DNA of 5,410 nt from contig DEQO01000053.1 of the NCBI GenBank assembly GCA_002360495.1, positions 1-5,410 of the forward strand, in the 5' to 3' direction. Source of the DNA: Flavobacteriales bacterium UBA3364. Its GTDB lineage: Bacteria > Bacteroidota > Bacteroidia > Flavobacteriales_F > PHOS-HE28. Made by a program: the position numbers and the translations under genes. The notes beneath the pieces are model-generated. The model was not told where the DNA came from. It did not search any database and worked only from the letters and a program-made list of their open reading frames with translations. Position 1 is the first letter of the stretch, and each line of letters begins with the position of its first letter. Positions 1-5,410 of this stretch are shown one piece after another.

Positions 1-312
1 AGCGGGAACAGGCTCCGGAACACCGGCTGATACAGGGTCCGATTTCGGGACCACCGCTAACGCGGGTTGTGGAAGGTCGTTGGTGCGTGCGATCAGGTCG
101 AAAAGCACGGCCCGTGATGGGACAAGGGCCGAGGTTCCGCGCAAGGTCTCTTCCGAAAGGACATCGCCGGACTTGTATTCACCCAACGACCGCAGTATTT
201 GCGCGCCAGCGAACCACGGATAGCGTTCAGCGAGGGCGTTCAGGTCGGGCATGTCGCCGCGACCGACGTTCATCGGCTCCTCGACCAACTGCGACAAGCG
301 TTCGCGCTCCAT
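1..312 (-). CDS. Conserved hypothetical protein of the Bacteroidota lptE-secG cluster (N-terminal part; continues past the left edge)
   Basis: The frame is open from an ATG at 312 to the window edge, giving 104 residues with no stop. The start lies two bases after the lptE stop (TGA-GC-ATG), with a GGGGAG stretch about nine bases upstream, so it is probably read from the same message by coupling. The N-terminus has a short leucine-containing helix, then a YPWF motif (residues 31-34), then a VPSRAVLFDLI stretch (64-74). I recognise this pattern (acidic-leucine segment, YP-aromatic-F, later a DR/SR...LFxLI helix) from uncharacterised proteins encoded after lptE in many Bacteroidota. From about residue 80 the chain turns rich in Pro, Val and Ala, resembling a linker. 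There is no signal peptide or membrane segment. The function is unknown; the neighbourhood suggests, but does not show, an envelope-related role. Confidence 0.75.
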   Translation of the reverse strand, partial: MERERLSQLVEEPMNVGRGDMPDLNALAERYPWFAGAQILRSLGEYKSGDVLSEETLRGTSALVPSRAVLFDLIARTNDLPQPALAVVPKSDPVSAGVPEPVPA

Positions 313-314
313 GC

Positions 315-872
315 TCACCAGCTCCCCAAAGTGCGATCGAAGATATCCTGCGCCAGCTGTTTCCCGATCTCGCGGGCCAGCCGTTCCTCCACGGACACCA
401 GGTCCTGCGTGCTGTCGTAATCCGAGAACCTCGAAACCGTGAACTCCGCGTTCTTCTTGGGTTCCAGCTTGTTGATGTAGGTAATGCTCACCGTCATCGT
501 CAACCGGTTCAAGGCTGCCGTTTCGTTCGCCTGGATGTTCACCGGTTGCACGTCGTAGCCCACGAGTGCACCGCTGTACTGCACGTCGCCTTCCTCGCGC
601 TTCAGTTTCAGCGGCGTTTGGGCGAGCAACAGGTCCCGAAGCGTTTCGGTAAGCACTTGTGCGCTCAACGGGGTGGCCAGCGGCGCGCGGGCCTCGATCA
701 CGTCCACGCTCACGGTCCGCGCTTCTCCGACATCTCCCCCGGTGAATCCGTAGTTCACACGGCAACCGGCCAGTAGCAGGAGCAGCAGGAAGCAGGCGGT
801 GTGCAGCGAACACCACCGCAGGGCCGCGAAGTGCCGATCCTCCATGGCAGGTTGTCGACCTCGGATCATCAC
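315..872 (-). CDS. lptE: LptE family outer-membrane lipoprotein (LPS assembly)
   Basis: Predicted 185-residue lipoprotein. LptE plugs the LptD barrel that inserts lipopolysaccharide into the outer leaflet of the outer membrane. The N-terminus has a run of leucines followed by a lipobox L-A-G-C with Cys37 as the lipidation site, so the mature protein starts there. The mature part shows the Bacteroidota LptE pattern: a VNYGFTGG segment just after the Cys, an ANETAALNRLT stretch near residues 115-125, and a C-terminal helix ending FDRTLGSW. The start taken is GTG at 872, which overlaps the upstream stop by four bases and has AAGGAG (884-889) 11 bases before it. ATG at 869 or ATG at 845 (which leaves a normal-length 27-residue signal peptide) are also possible. 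Family assignment is from sequence pattern and gene order; LptE proteins diverge strongly, so the symbol is slightly less certain than the lipoprotein call. Confidence 0.87.
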   Translation of the reverse strand: MMIRGRQPAMEDRHFAALRWCSLHTACFLLLLLLAGCRVNYGFTGGDVGEARTVSVDVIEARAPLATPLSAQVLTETLRDLLLAQTPLKLKREEGDVQYSGALVGYDVQPVNIQANETAALNRLTMTVSITYINKLEPKKNAEFTVSRFSDYDSTQDLVSVEERLAREIGKQLAQDIFDRTLGSW

Positions 873-2068
873 GGGATATCGTACTCCTTGATCTTCCGGT
901 ACAACGTACGTTCGCTGATCCCCAACTCCTGTGCTGCGTTCTTCCGCTTGTTGCGGTGTTTCAACAGGGCCTTCCGGATCATCTCCTTCTCCTTCTCCTC
1001 CAGGCTCAGGCTTTCTTCCACTTCGGTGTGGTCGATGTCCTCATGTTGACTGCCCGCGGGCAGGATGCTGACCGTTCCTTGGGGTGCGCTTGGTTGCACG
1101 AAGTACTCGTCCCGGTATACCGGTGGCATCGCTGCGGGCATCGGTTGTCCACCGGAGATCACCTTCACCTGCTCCTTCAGCGCGTTCAGGTCGTTCTTCA
1201 TGTCGAAGAGGAACTTGAAGATCAGTTCCCGTTCGTTGATCGTATCGGGGCCTTGTCCGGTCCCACCCATGGGGACCAGGGCCGTGCTCTGCTCCGGCAA
1301 ATAACCTCGCAAGGTCTTCGCGTCCACTTCGCGCGTCTGTTCGATCACGCTCAGTTGCTCCACGATGTTGCGCAACTGGCGCACGTTGCCGGGCCAGCGG
1401 TATGTGGTCAGGAGTTGGAGGGCATCCTCACGCAGCACGATCGGTGGTGCCTTGTATTTCGATGCCGCGTCCTGTGCGAAGAAGCGGAACAGCAGATGGA
1501 TATCCTCCGGCCGTTCGCGCAGCGGGGGGACATGGATCGGGACCGTGTTCAAACGATAGAAGAGGTCTTCGCGGAACGTGCCGCGTTGCACCGCCTGCAT
1601 CATCTGGACGTTCGTGGCGGCCACGACACGCACGTTGGTCTTCTGCGCCTTGCTGCTGCCCACCCGGATGAATTCACCCGTTTCCAGAACGCGGAGCAAA
1701 CGCACCTGGGTGGTCAACGGCAGTTCGCCCACCTCGTCCAGGAAGATGGTGCCGCCGTTCGCTACTTCGAAATAGCCCTTGCGCGCCTCGTGGGCCCCGG
1801 TGAACGATCCTTTTTCGTGACCGAACAACTCACTGTCGATGGTGCCTTCCGGGATCGCGCCACAGTTCACCGCGATGTACGGGCCATGTTTCCGCGCACT
1901 GTAGGCATGCACGATCTGCGGCATCACTTCTTTGCCGCTCCCGCTTTCACCGGTGATCAATACGCTGAGGTCCGTTGGCGCTACCTGCGCTGCTATCTCG
2001 ATCGCGCGATCCAGTCCCGCAGAGGTGCCGATGATCCCGAACCGTTGCTTGATGGGTTGAACGTTCAT
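869..2068 (-). CDS. Sigma-54-dependent transcriptional activator (AAA+ plus Fis-type HTH, no receiver domain)
   Basis: This 399-residue bacterial enhancer-binding protein would use ATP hydrolysis to open promoters bound by RNA polymerase with sigma-54. Visible motifs are Walker A GESGSGKE (40-47), the sigma-54-contacting loop as GSFTGA (87-92), Walker B GGTIFLDE (105-112), VRVVAATN (146-153), the arginine-finger region FREDLFYRLN (165-174) and sensor II WPGNVRQLRN (225-234). A linker of about 100 residues leads to a C-terminal Fis-type helix-turn-helix (about 377-395). Only about 12 residues precede the AAA+ domain, so there is no receiver, GAF or PAS domain; control must come from a partner protein, expression level or the linker. 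The loop carries Ser where the consensus GAFTGA has Ala. The ATG shares four bases with the miaB stop (ATGA) and no Shine-Dalgarno is evident, so it is probably coupled to miaB. I know of no established symbol or target for this Bacteroidota family. Confidence 0.95.
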   Translation of the reverse strand: MNVQPIKQRFGIIGTSAGLDRAIEIAAQVAPTDLSVLITGESGSGKEVMPQIVHAYSARKHGPYIAVNCGAIPEGTIDSELFGHEKGSFTGAHEARKGYFEVANGGTIFLDEVGELPLTTQVRLLRVLETGEFIRVGSSKAQKTNVRVVAATNVQMMQAVQRGTFREDLFYRLNTVPIHVPPLRERPEDIHLLFRFFAQDAASKYKAPPIVLREDALQLLTTYRWPGNVRQLRNIVEQLSVIEQTREVDAKTLRGYLPEQSTALVPMGGTGQGPDTINERELIFKFLFDMKNDLNALKEQVKVISGGQPMPAAMPPVYRDEYFVQPSAPQGTVSILPAGSQHEDIDHTEVEESLSLEEKEKEMIRKALLKHRNKRKNAAQELGISERTLYRKIKEYDIP

Positions 2069-3489
2069 GCTGTCACTGCTTCTGCTTCGATGACCGAAAG
2101 GACACGACCTTTCAAACTCCCGATCGTGGCGCTGGTGATCTCGGCTTGGATGAATGCCCCTGGCTTCAGTTCGACCCCATCTGCGATGCGCGGTACGATC
2201 ACCACTGAATTCTGCGAATTGCGCCCGTACAAATGTTCCGCGCTGCGCTTGCTCACGCCTTCGATCAATACTTCATGGACCTGGCCAACGTAGTGGCTCA
2301 AGCGTTTGGCGCTTGCCTGTTTCTGGGCCTCGATGATCTCCGCCAGACGGCGTCCCTTCACTTCTTCGGGCACATCGTCCGCGTACTTGCGTGCCGCCAG
2401 GGTCTTGGGCCGCTCGCTGTACTTGAACATGAAGGCCATGTCGTAACCGACTTCCTCCATCAGGCTCAACGTTTCGGTGTGATCGGCCTCTGTCTCACCG
2501 CTGAACCCGGCGATGATGTCCGTGCTGATCGCGCAATCGGGCATATGCTTGCGGACGCTCGCGATGCGTTCCAAATACCACTCGCGTGAATAACCCCGGT
2601 TCATGCGGTGCAGTACATCACTACTTCCGCTTTGCACAGGCAGGTGGATGTACTTGCAGATGTTCGGATAACGGGCCATCACCGCCAATACCTTATCCGT
2701 CATGTCCTTCGGATGGCTGGTGCTGTATCGGATGCGCAGGGTAGGGCAGGCGATAGCCACCATTTCGAGGAGGTCGGCGAAATCAACGGTCACCGGATAT
2801 AAACTTTCGGGTCGACTATCCTTCCGATCGTCTGATTTTCTAATCATCTGATCATCTGATCGGTGCCACTTGTACGAATCCACATTTTGCCCCAACAACG
2901 TCACCTCCTTGTAGCCCTTGGCCACTAGGTCGCGGCATTCGGAAACGATGCTGTGCGCATCACGACTGCGTTCCCGGCCCCGAGTGAATGGCACCACGCA
3001 GAAAGCGCACATGTTGTCACAACCACGCATGATGGTGACGAAGGCCGTTACACCATTGCTGTCCAGCCTTACCGGCTCGATCTCGCCATAGGTTTCTTCT
3101 CGACTTAGCAACACGTTCACCGCTTTCTGGCCGGTGCCCACCTTGTCCAATAGCTCGGGTAGCGTGCGGTAGGCATCCGGGCCTACGACCAGGTCCACCA
3201 CTTTCTTCTTTTCCAACAGGTCCTCCCGCATGCGTTCGGCCATGCAGCCTAGCACGCCCACCTTCAAGCCCTTGTTCCGGGCTTTCAGGTTGTTCATTTC
3301 GTTGATGCGCTGCAGTACGGTGTATTCCGCCTTCTCGCGGATGCTGCAGGTGTTCAGCAGGACCAGATCCGCCTCTTCGGCGCTTTTCACCGGGGTATAC
3401 CCGTCCTTCGCCAGTATACTCGCGACGATCTCACTGTCGCTGAAGTTCATCTGGCAGCCGTAGCTCTCGATATAGACCTTCTTCTGCAC
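2065..3489 (-). CDS. miaB: tRNA-2-methylthio-N6-dimethylallyladenosine synthase MiaB
   Basis: Cytoplasmic radical-SAM methylthiotransferase that adds a methylthio group to i6A at position 37 of tRNAs reading UNN codons. With GTG at 3489 as start the protein has 474 residues. The N-terminal UPF0004 domain carries auxiliary cluster cysteines C12 (YGCQMN), C48 (NTCSIR) and C82 (LGCMAER). The radical-SAM motif CDNMCAFC supplies C157, C161 and C164, and a TRAM RNA-binding domain occupies roughly the last 70 residues. The frame is open further upstream to TTG at 3531, but GTG 3489 aligns the N-terminus (xQKKVYIESYGCQMN) with E. coli MiaB (MTKKLHIKTWGCQMN), and a promoter-like box lies between the two candidates. 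The loop at about residues 209-236 is unusually hydrophilic and is encoded by a small repeat (see 2824-2863); all cluster ligands remain, so activity is expected. It is the first gene of the leftward block. Confidence 0.96.
   Translation of the reverse strand: MQKKVYIESYGCQMNFSDSEIVASILAKDGYTPVKSAEEADLVLLNTCSIREKAEYTVLQRINEMNNLKARNKGLKVGVLGCMAERMREDLLEKKKVVDLVVGPDAYRTLPELLDKVGTGQKAVNVLLSREETYGEIEPVRLDSNGVTAFVTIMRGCDNMCAFCVVPFTRGRERSRDAHSIVSECRDLVAKGYKEVTLLGQNVDSYKWHRSDDQMIRKSDDRKDSRPESLYPVTVDFADLLEMVAIACPTLRIRYSTSHPKDMTDKVLAVMARYPNICKYIHLPVQSGSSDVLHRMNRGYSREWYLERIASVRKHMPDCAISTDIIAGFSGETEADHTETLSLMEEVGYDMAFMFKYSERPKTLAARKYADDVPEEVKGRRLAEIIEAQKQASAKRLSHYVGQVHEVLIEGVSKRSAEHLYGRNSQNSVVIVPRIADGVELKPGAFIQAEITSATIGSLKGRVLSVIEAEAVTA
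2824..2863. repeat. Small repetitive, inverted-ended segment inside miaB
   Basis: On the plus strand the 10-mer ATC(A/G)TCTGAT occurs three times, at 2827-2836, 2843-2852 and 2851-2860; the last two overlap by two bases. The block is bounded by inverted 6-mers CCGATC (2824-2829) and GATCGG (2858-2863). It is visibly more AT-rich than the flanking coding sequence and is read in frame by miaB, where it encodes a peptide with two SDD motifs (SDDQMIRK, SDDR). It may be a copy of a dispersed intergenic repeat or a locally expanded variable loop; the window alone cannot decide. Confidence 0.6.
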
Positions 3490-3507
3490 GGGTTCCGGTA
3501 AGGGGTG

Positions 3508-3538
3508 CAAAGGTACCCGATACAAGACCAACCTGCCA
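3508..3538 (-). promoter_or_regulatory. Putative Bacteroidota-type promoter for the miaB operon
   Basis: On the minus strand TACCTTTG (3515 to 3508) matches the Bacteroidota -7 consensus TAnnTTTG exactly. A weak -33 candidate, TGG at 3538-3536, lies 20 bases upstream, close to the usual spacing. Transcription would begin near 3500-3504, leaving a leader of roughly 12-15 bases before GTG 3489. The box lies downstream of the TTG at 3531, so if this promoter is used the longer MiaB form cannot be made from its transcript. The -7 match is directly visible; its use is inferred. Confidence 0.5.
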
Positions 3539-3547
3539 TCGTGGCAG
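3533..3547. repeat. Perfect inverted repeat (6-bp stem, 3-base loop) between msrB and miaB
   Basis: CTGCCA (3533-3538), spacer TCG, then TGGCAG (3542-3547). It sits about 50 bases after the msrB stop and just upstream of the miaB promoter box, partly overlapping the possible -33 element. There is no uninterrupted T-tract after it on the minus strand, only a loosely T-rich GTTGGTCTTG, so it is a poor intrinsic terminator. It could be an operator-like dyad or a weak msrB transcript end. Confidence 0.35.
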
Positions 3548-3594
3548 AGTATGGCCGGTAATGCTGGGTGGTGGCCGGTCCCAGCTCGTACTAT

Positions 3595-4152
3595 CTACTT
3601 CGTCCCCAAGAACTCCAAGCTTACCGAGTTGATGCAATACCGCTGGCCGGTCGGGGCCGGGCCGTCATCGAACACATGGCCCAGGTGCGCGCTGCATCGA
3701 CCACAGGTCACCTCGGTCCGGCTCATGCCGAAGGTGCGGTCCTCGTGGTACAGCACGCTGTTCTTACGCTCCGGTTGGTAGAAGCTGGGCCAGCCACAGC
3801 TACTGCTGAATTTCGCATCGGCTTGGAAAAGGACGTTGCCACACGCGGCGCAAGCGTAGGTGCCGATGCCATCGAAGTCCCAGTATTTGCCAGTGAAAGC
3901 ACGCTCGGTTCCCTTCTCGAAAGCGATGTAATAGAGGTCCTCCGGGAGCAACTTCTTCCACTCGCTCAGTGGCAGGTCCAGTTTGGTGGTGTCGGTATGC
4001 GAATAGTGTGGGTTCTTGCTGTGGTCGTATTGGCTCATCGGATCCATCATCGGTAGGCTCTTGTTAGGCGTTTGGCCGGTGCTGTTGTCGCAACCGACCA
4101 GCAGCAGGCTCGCTGCCAAGGTGAAGGTGTGGAGGCGTTGCATCTTTTTCAT
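3595..4152 (-). CDS. msrB: Peptide-methionine (R)-S-oxide reductase MsrB, exported lipoprotein form
   Basis: Reduces the R-epimer of methionine sulfoxide in proteins. The 185-residue product from ATG at 4152 opens with MKK, a hydrophobic stretch and a lipobox L-V-G-C with Cys21 lipidated, placing the enzyme on the periplasmic side of a membrane. The SelR/MsrB domain (about 60-185) has zinc-binding pairs CAAC (C101, C104) and CGRC (C150, C153), the CGWPSF motif with the probable resolving C119, the HLGHVF stretch (156-161) and the catalytic C173 in RYCINS. All key residues are present. The frame is open upstream to 4368, but those extra residues are not signal-like and would bury the signal peptide, so 4152 was chosen. 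A periplasmic MsrB needs an exported thiol reductant, which is not in this window. It may have its own promoter (4200-4207). The stop is TAG. Confidence 0.95.
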   Translation of the reverse strand: MKKMQRLHTFTLAASLLLVGCDNSTGQTPNKSLPMMDPMSQYDHSKNPHYSHTDTTKLDLPLSEWKKLLPEDLYYIAFEKGTERAFTGKYWDFDGIGTYACAACGNVLFQADAKFSSSCGWPSFYQPERKNSVLYHEDRTFGMSRTEVTCGRCSAHLGHVFDDGPAPTGQRYCINSVSLEFLGTK

Positions 4153-4199
4153 TCCGGCTTGGCCGGCACATGTTGGTCGCGGGTCCATGTACTTCATGA

Positions 4200-4207
4200 C
4201 AAAGGTG
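4200..4207 (-). promoter_or_regulatory. Possible -7 box for msrB
   Basis: On the minus strand CACCTTTG (4207 to 4200) matches TAnnTTTG except for the first base and shares its last seven bases with the box before miaB. It would start transcription near 4195, leaving a leader of about 40 bases before ATG 4152. No convincing TTG-type -33 element is present at the expected distance, so this is tentative. Confidence 0.3.
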
Positions 4208-4280
4208 ATGGAAGAACATACGAGGAACGTTTCCGTTCGGATCGATGCGAAGCCTCCTGTTAACCCCTGTTGAAAAATTC

Positions 4281-4297
4281 TTCCCCCTAAAGGGGAA
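4281..4297. repeat. Hairpin-forming dyad in the msrB-topA intergenic region
   Basis: TTCCCC (4281-4286), five-base loop, then GGGGAA (4292-4297). Read on the minus strand the stem is followed by GAATTTTTC, giving a terminator-like shape, but no minus-strand gene lies to the right within the window for it to end; topA to the right runs the other way. On the plus strand no T-run follows. It may block antisense transcription coming out of topA or act as a regulatory dyad. Confidence 0.35.
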
Positions 4298-4344
4298 TGG
4301 CCCCGGGAACCGAAGTCCCGTGATCGGATCTTGCTCCGGACACC

Positions 4345-4352
4345 TTTCTTTG
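4345..4352 (+). promoter_or_regulatory. Possible -7 box for topA
   Basis: TTTCTTTG matches the TAnnTTTG consensus except at the second base and is followed by CGCCCCT. The resulting TTTGCGCCCCT resembles TTTGCACCCCT at the miaB promoter. Transcription would begin around 4357-4360, about 50 bases before ATG 4408. There is no clear -33 TTG at the right distance (a TTG at 4331 is too close), so it is tentative. Confidence 0.3.
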
Positions 4353-4407
4353 CGCCCCTGTTCGCCAAGGCATCCCTGCCGAGGCATTCAAAAAGAGCGC
4401 GTAATAC

Positions 4408-5410
4408 ATGGCGAAGAAGAGCGGCGACCTGGTGATCGTGGAGTCTCCTGCAAAGGCGAAGACCATTGAGAAGTACTTGGGCGAAGGCTACACTGTGCTA
4501 AGCAGCTACGGCCACGTCCGCGATCTACCCGAACGCGACCTGAGCGTTGATGTGGAGAAGGGTTTCGAACCCACGTATATCATCCCCGACGATAAGAAGG
4601 ACCGCCTCCGCCAACTTCAAAAGGAAGCCGACAAGGCCACCACCGTCTGGCTCGCGACCGACGAAGACCGCGAAGGGGAAGCCATCAGCTGGCACCTCAA
4701 GGAAGCCTTGGGACTTGCTGATGCCAAAGTGAAACGGATCACCTTCAACGAGATCACGAAGAAGGCGATCCAGGAAGCGATCGAGAACCCGCGAGAGATC
4801 GATATCCACTTAGTGGATGCGCAGCAAGCCCGCCGTGTGCTCGATCGTTTGGTCGGTTATGAGTTGAGCCCGGTGCTCTGGCGCAAGGTGAAGCCCAGCT
4901 TGAGCGCTGGTCGTGTGCAAAGCGTGGCGGTGCGCATCATCGTGGAACGCGAACGCGAGATCCTCGACTTCAACAGCAAGAGCGCTTTCCGCATCACCGC
5001 CGTGTTCACCACGAGCACCGGTGCGCAGGTGAAGGCGGAACTGCCTGGCCGCTTTGCCACGGAACCCGAGGCGATGGAGTTCCTGCAAGGCTGTCTGGGT
5101 GCCAATTTCACGGTGAACGCCGTGGAAAAGAAGCCCGGAAAGCGCACGCCTGCGGCACCGTTCACCACGTCGACGCTTCAGCAGGAAGCCAGCCGCAAAC
5201 TGGGCTACGGTGTGGATCGCACCATGCGCATCGCCCAAGGTTTGTACGAGCAGGGGCACATCACCTACATGCGTACCGATTCGGTGAACCTGAGCGAACA
5301 GGCCATCGCTGCCGCAGCCGCGCAGATCACCGACCAATACGGAGCGCGCTACAGCAAGAGCCGCCGGTACACGAGCAAGAGCAAGGGTGCACAGGAAGCG
5401 CACGAAGCCA
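4408..5410 (+). CDS. topA: DNA topoisomerase I, type IA (N-terminal part; continues past the right edge)
   Basis: Relaxes negatively supercoiled DNA by cutting and rejoining one strand through a 5'-phosphotyrosine. The first 334 codons are present and open to the window edge; full-length enzymes are roughly 700-900 residues, so more than half is missing. The TOPRIM domain starts with VIVESPAKAKTIEKYL (Glu12 corresponds to the catalytic Glu9 of E. coli) and has the metal-binding triad in ATDEDREGE (D85, D87, E89). Next come DAQQARRVLDRLVGYELSP and PSLSAGRVQSVAVR, typical of the core. The active site ITYMRTDS gives catalytic Tyr287 with Arg289, and FTTSTLQQEA precedes it. ATG 4408 was chosen because MAKKSGDLVIVESP matches the usual N-terminus; the upstream sequence is A-rich (CAAAAAGAG) without a strong Shine-Dalgarno, as is common in Bacteroidota. 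It is divergent from msrB and alone on this strand. Confidence 0.96.
   Translation, partial: MAKKSGDLVIVESPAKAKTIEKYLGEGYTVLSSYGHVRDLPERDLSVDVEKGFEPTYIIPDDKKDRLRQLQKEADKATTVWLATDEDREGEAISWHLKEALGLADAKVKRITFNEITKKAIQEAIENPREIDIHLVDAQQARRVLDRLVGYELSPVLWRKVKPSLSAGRVQSVAVRIIVEREREILDFNSKSAFRITAVFTTSTGAQVKAELPGRFATEPEAMEFLQGCLGANFTVNAVEKKPGKRTPAAPFTTSTLQQEASRKLGYGVDRTMRIAQGLYEQGHITYMRTDSVNLSEQAIAAAAAQITDQYGARYSKSRRYTSKSKGAQEAHEA

Larger units (their letters stand above)
4153..4407. other. Non-coding divergent region between msrB and topA
   Basis: This 255-base region separates the two divergent genes. Frames that stay open across it show no recognisable protein. It contains promoter-like boxes for each direction (4200-4207 minus, 4345-4352 plus), a hairpin-forming dyad (4281-4297) and a smaller GAACG/CGTTC dyad (4225-4238) that would form a GAAA-capped stem on the minus strand. 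An AGGAGG on the minus strand (near 4252-4257) has no start codon at a useful distance and is probably chance. Confidence 0.6.

Noticed and set aside
69..776. Plus-strand open frame of 235 codons over lptE and the hypothetical gene
   Set aside because: The opposite strand encodes a clear lipoprotein and a recognisable conserved N-terminus; the plus-strand product shows no domain and is rich in Arg and His.
956..2293. Long plus-strand open frame (445 codons) opposite the sigma-54 activator
   Set aside because: It is antisense to a gene with complete AAA+ motifs, its product is rich in His, Arg, Gln and Val with no recognisable motif, and it spans the activator-miaB junction; this is a GC-driven shadow frame.
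2824..2863. CRISPR-like or transposon-end interpretation of the repeat in miaB
   Set aside because: The units are only 10 bases, irregularly spaced (16 then 8 bases) and without spacers, and there is no transposase or target-site duplication visible.
3550..3580. GGCCGG repeats between msrB and miaB
   Set aside because: Two direct GGCCGG copies occur here, but similar GC-rich hexamers appear elsewhere in the window; no further structure supports function.
4153..4368. N-terminal extension of MsrB to a start at 4368
   Set aside because: The extension is basic and irregular, would place the lipoprotein signal peptide about 72 residues inside the protein, and crosses the likely msrB promoter.
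4064..4387. Minus-strand frame of 107 codons upstream of and overlapping msrB
   Set aside because: It overlaps the msrB signal peptide region in another frame and has no recognisable features. The AGGAGG near 4252 is not followed by a start codon at suitable spacing.
4810..5403. Minus-strand open frame of 197 codons opposite topA
   Set aside because: topA on the plus strand has all its catalytic motifs through this stretch; the antisense product is a low-complexity shadow.

Overview
The window looks like a chromosomal core region of a GC-rich member of the Bacteroidota, probably Flavobacteriales or a close relative. This rests on three things. The gene order miaB, receiver-less sigma-54 activator, lptE, conserved hypothetical protein is one I recognise from Bacteroidota, where secG and groES/groEL often follow. 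The protein sequences are of the Bacteroidota type. A TAnnTTTG promoter box, characteristic of that phylum's primary sigma factor, lies before miaB. No database search was run, so genus and species are unknown.

Layout: positions 1-3489 are a tightly packed block transcribed leftward (minus strand). In transcription order it holds miaB (3489-2065), a sigma-54 enhancer-binding protein (2068-869), lptE (872-315) and the start of a conserved hypothetical gene that runs off the left edge (312-1). The first two junctions are 4-base start/stop overlaps and the third is a 2-base gap, so the block is very likely one translationally coupled operon. Upstream of it, also on the minus strand, is msrB (4152-3595), encoding an exported lipoprotein methionine sulfoxide reductase B. 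A 255-base non-coding region (4153-4407) separates msrB from the divergent topA, which starts at 4408 on the plus strand and runs off the right edge.

Functions: MiaB modifies tRNA, the sigma-54 activator remodels RNA polymerase at unidentified promoters, LptE helps deliver lipopolysaccharide to the outer membrane, MsrB repairs oxidised methionine outside the cytoplasm, and TopA relaxes supercoiled DNA. These are housekeeping and envelope functions with no sign of a mobile element, phage, CRISPR array or defence system. No wholly new system was found.

The most unusual point is a short, AT-richer, internally repetitive segment (about 2824-2863, with inverted ends) inside miaB. It is read in frame and gives a charged loop unlike the rest of the enzyme. 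The second is a likely Bacteroidota promoter lying between the first possible miaB start and the start preferred here. Related CCTTTG/TTTGC motifs lie upstream of msrB and topA.
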